From the NCBI RefSeq assembly GCF_003367375.1, contig NZ_CP031416.1:2053501-2117500 (forward strand): a stretch of DNA of 64,000 bases, read 5' to 3'. This DNA comes from Gallaecimonas mangrovi (lineage in GTDB: Bacteria; Pseudomonadota; Gammaproteobacteria; Enterobacterales; Gallaecimonadaceae). Below the pieces are notes generated by a model. It worked only from the letters and a program-made list of their open reading frames with translations, ran no database searches and had not been told where the DNA came from. Below, in pieces: positions 62,119-64,000 of this stretch; positions within the stretch are counted from its first letter, which is position 1; each line of letters opens with the position of its first letter. The position numbers and the translations under genes were made by a program.

Positions 62119-63366
62119 TCAGCCGGCTTTACAGATCTGCGCTAGCGTGCGAAGGCGCCGCTTTGATTCGGCCACATAGGGATTCGTTTTGTCCCAGGCG
62201 TAGCCAGCGAGAATAGAACACACCATGCGCTTTATCTTTGGATCAGGGGCCGGATAGAAGATAACGTCCTGAAAGCTGCCTTGATACCAGCCTTCTACAT
62301 AGGTACGAAATACATCCACTCCGCCTTGCAGCGGCTCGGCAAAGTCGCGCTGCCAGTCAACGGTTTCACCGGCAAACTGGCGAACCAACGCTTTGGCCGC
62401 CAGGCTGGCCGAGGTAAAGGCGATGGTGACACCAGAGGAAAAGACGGGATCAAGAAACTCACCGGCATTACCCAACAGGGCGTAGCCCGGACCATAAAGG
62501 CTTTTCACCTTGGCCGAGTAGCCTTTAAGGGTATTAACAGGCTGGGGAAATTCTGCTCTTACCAACAACTTGGCAAGGCCAGGCTCAGCAAACACCAGTT
62601 CTTTTAAGATGGCTGCGTGGTCACCAGACATTTGTTCAAAGAAGGCAATCTCTCCGACAACGCCTAACGAACAAGTGCCATCGGCAAAGGGAATAAGCCA
62701 ATACCAAACCGCAGGGTGTTCTGGGTGAACGCTAATCAGGATCTTATTGCGGTCAAAGATATCAGGGTCGATACCATCCACCACATGGGTAAAAAAGGCT
62801 TGTCGCGGCGCAAGCTCTGAGGGCATTTCCAAATCAAAGAGCCTTGGCAGCACCCGGGCAAAACCCGAGGCATCCAGCACAAAGTCGGCGTTGAGCTGGT
62901 ATGACTGGCCGCTGGCATCGGTGCCCAGAAGGCATGCGCCCTGCTCCGTCATATCGACCTTATCAACGCTGTGCTCAAAGCGAATATCCACGCCTTGGGC
63001 CATGGCTTCGTCCGCCAGTAGCTTATCAAAGGCCGCACGTTTTACCTGGAAGGTGGTGCCAGGGCCGGGGCTGAATTTATCGGTGAAATCAAATTGGGCC
63101 TCTTGGCCCTGATAGCCAAAAGCGGCACCATTTTTAAACTGAAAACCCATTGCATCAGCCTTTGCTGCCACCGCCTGGGCAAGGCCGGCTTCTTCGAGAT
63201 AAACCATCGATTGCGGCAACAAACTTTCGCCGATAGAAAACCGCGGGAAACGGTTTTTTTCTAGTACCCGCACCTTAATACCCTGGCGGTGCAGTAACGT
63301 TGCCACCAGTGCCCCTGAAGGCCCGGCACCGATAACGGCCACCTGGACACTGTCATCCTTTTGCAT
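62119..63366 (-). CDS. Halogenase-like FAD-dependent oxidoreductase (aryl-polyene-type cluster)
   Basis: This 415-residue flavoprotein has the FAD loop VAVIGAGPSGALVATLL, the RFSIGESLLPQ motif seen in the tryptophan-halogenase/geranylgeranyl-reductase group, LDASGFARVLPRLF and the second FAD motif YALLGNAGEFLDPVFSSGV. The W-x-W-x-I-P motif of true flavin halogenases is replaced by the region AVWYWLIPFADG, so halogenation is not assured. Together with the ketosynthase gene that starts beyond the window edge, it fits the oxidoreductase of aryl polyene pigment clusters. Five bases separate it from that gene. Confidence 0.82.
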   Translation of the reverse strand: MQKDDSVQVAVIGAGPSGALVATLLHRQGIKVRVLEKNRFPRFSIGESLLPQSMVYLEEAGLAQAVAAKADAMGFQFKNGAAFGYQGQEAQFDFTDKFSPGPGTTFQVKRAAFDKLLADEAMAQGVDIRFEHSVDKVDMTEQGACLLGTDASGQSYQLNADFVLDASGFARVLPRLFDLEMPSELAPRQAFFTHVVDGIDPDIFDRNKILISVHPEHPAVWYWLIPFADGTCSLGVVGEIAFFEQMSGDHAAILKELVFAEPGLAKLLVRAEFPQPVNTLKGYSAKVKSLYGPGYALLGNAGEFLDPVFSSGVTIAFTSASLAAKALVRQFAGETVDWQRDFAEPLQGGVDVFRTYVEGWYQGSFQDVIFYPAPDPKIKRMVCSILAGYAWDKTNPYVAESKRRLRTLAQICKAG

Positions 63367-63371
63367 TGTTG

Positions 63372-64000
63372 TTATTCCTGATAACGATTAAAAATCAACG
63401 AAGTATTAATGCCACCGAAGGCAAAGTTATTACTCATCCAGCAGTCGATATTCATTTGGCGACCACGGCCCGTTAGGTAGTCCAACTCACCACAACGGGG
63501 GTCAAGGTCGGTCAAATTTAGGGTGGGTGCAAACCAGCCGTCGTGCATCATCTCGATGCCCAACCAGGCTTCCAAGGCGCCGCAGGCACCAAGGGTATGG
63601 CCAAAATAGCTTTTCAATGAATGTACCGGCACTTGCTGGCCAAATAGCTTGGCGGTGGCCTGGCTTTCAGCAATGTCGCCCTGCTCGGTCGCGGTGCCAT
63701 GCGCACTGATGTATTGAATGGCGCTGGCGTCTAAATCGGCGTTATCCAGCGCCAGCTGCATGGCCACTTCCATGGTCTCACTGGTGGGAGATGTAACATG
63801 GGCACCATCGCTGTTGGTACCAAAGCCAACAATTTCGGCGAGAATAGTGGCACCGCGCGCCTTGGCGTGTTCTAAGGATTCCAGAACTAAGGTTGCAGCC
63901 CCTTCGCCGATGACAAGGCCATCACGGTCACGGTCAAAAGGTCTTGGGGTTTGACTTGGCGTCGCGTTTTGGGTCGAGGTGGCGTAAAGCGTGTCAAATA
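63372..64000 (-). CDS. Beta-ketoacyl-ACP synthase, C-terminal part (cut by window end)
   Basis: The frame is open through the right window edge, giving about 209 residues of a FabF/KS-type ketosynthase. Visible hallmarks are RPFDRDRDGLVIGEGA, the catalytic His in YISAHGTATEQGD, and KSYFGHTLGACGALEAWLG with the second His. The active-site Cys lies outside the window. The end MNIDCWMSNNFAFGGINTS is typical of the family. Next to the halogenase-like flavoprotein, it suggests an aryl polyene or similar type II polyketide cluster. Confidence 0.92.
   Translation of the reverse strand, partial: FDTLYATSTQNATPSQTPRPFDRDRDGLVIGEGAATLVLESLEHAKARGATILAEIVGFGTNSDGAHVTSPTSETMEVAMQLALDNADLDASAIQYISAHGTATEQGDIAESQATAKLFGQQVPVHSLKSYFGHTLGACGALEAWLGIEMMHDGWFAPTLNLTDLDPRCGELDYLTGRGRQMNIDCWMSNNFAFGGINTSLIFNRYQE

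Overview
The window looks like chromosomal DNA of a free-living gammaproteobacterium. The protein sequences resemble enteric, Shewanella, Aeromonas and Gallaecimonas-type proteins, and the gene blocks are typical of that class: thrS-infC-rpmI-rplT-pheM-pheS-pheT-ihfA, serC-aroA-cmk-rpsA-ihfB-lapA-lapB-pyrF, gyrA, ubiG and nrdAB. I see no insertion sequence, prophage, CRISPR array, rRNA or tRNA. The assignment to a genus is an inference only.

Layout. 1-1.3 kb: the end of a TRAP-type permease. 1.4-4.3 kb: a ModF-like double ABC ATPase, a YcfJ/UmoD-like envelope protein and an unknown membrane protein. 4.4-6.6 kb: the aroF-tyrA tyrosine operon with a possible TyrR box. 6.9-16.5 kb: a CDF metal exporter, an unknown small exported protein, sbcB, efpL, a YbaK-type deacylase, MgtC, and two near-identical chemoreceptors that each follow a FliA-like promoter. 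16.6-18.7 kb: a thioesterase, a cupin-like protein and a methyltransferase.

18.7-27.5 kb is the most interesting part: eleven minus-strand genes in which every junction overlaps. In transcription order they are a DUF523/DUF1722 protein, a CarH/LitR-like MerR regulator whose B12-binding residues are lost, a photolyase, an NTF2-like protein, an SDR, a flavin amine-oxidase-like protein, DUF1365, a Cfa-type methyltransferase, DUF2878, a chalcone-isomerase-like protein and a DUF3833 lipoprotein. A perfect inverted repeat, TATACA-N12-TGTATA, lies just upstream and matches the published class II LitR operator as I remember it. The set reads as a light/singlet-oxygen defence operon that repairs DNA and remodels membrane fatty acids.

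27.6-35.4 kb: a DUF1853 gene, then the translation block with ihfA. It includes a Phe-rich leader peptide (pheM) with its attenuator, and infC starting at ATT. 35.7-44.6 kb: an M28 peptidase, a START protein, a fructosamine kinase, rlmJ, an RsuA-family pseudouridine synthase, an aspartate/aromatic aminotransferase, fadM, a DTW-domain tRNA enzyme, a rhombosortase and a ComEA-like protein. 44.6-55.3 kb: pyrF, lapBA, ihfB, rpsA, cmk, aroA, a chorismate mutase, serC and gyrA. 55.4-61.2 kb on the plus strand: ubiG with a HAD phosphatase, nrdAB and a GNAT protein. 61.2-64 kb: two lipoproteins, then a flavin oxidoreductase and a truncated ketosynthase that look like one end of an aryl-polyene-type cluster.
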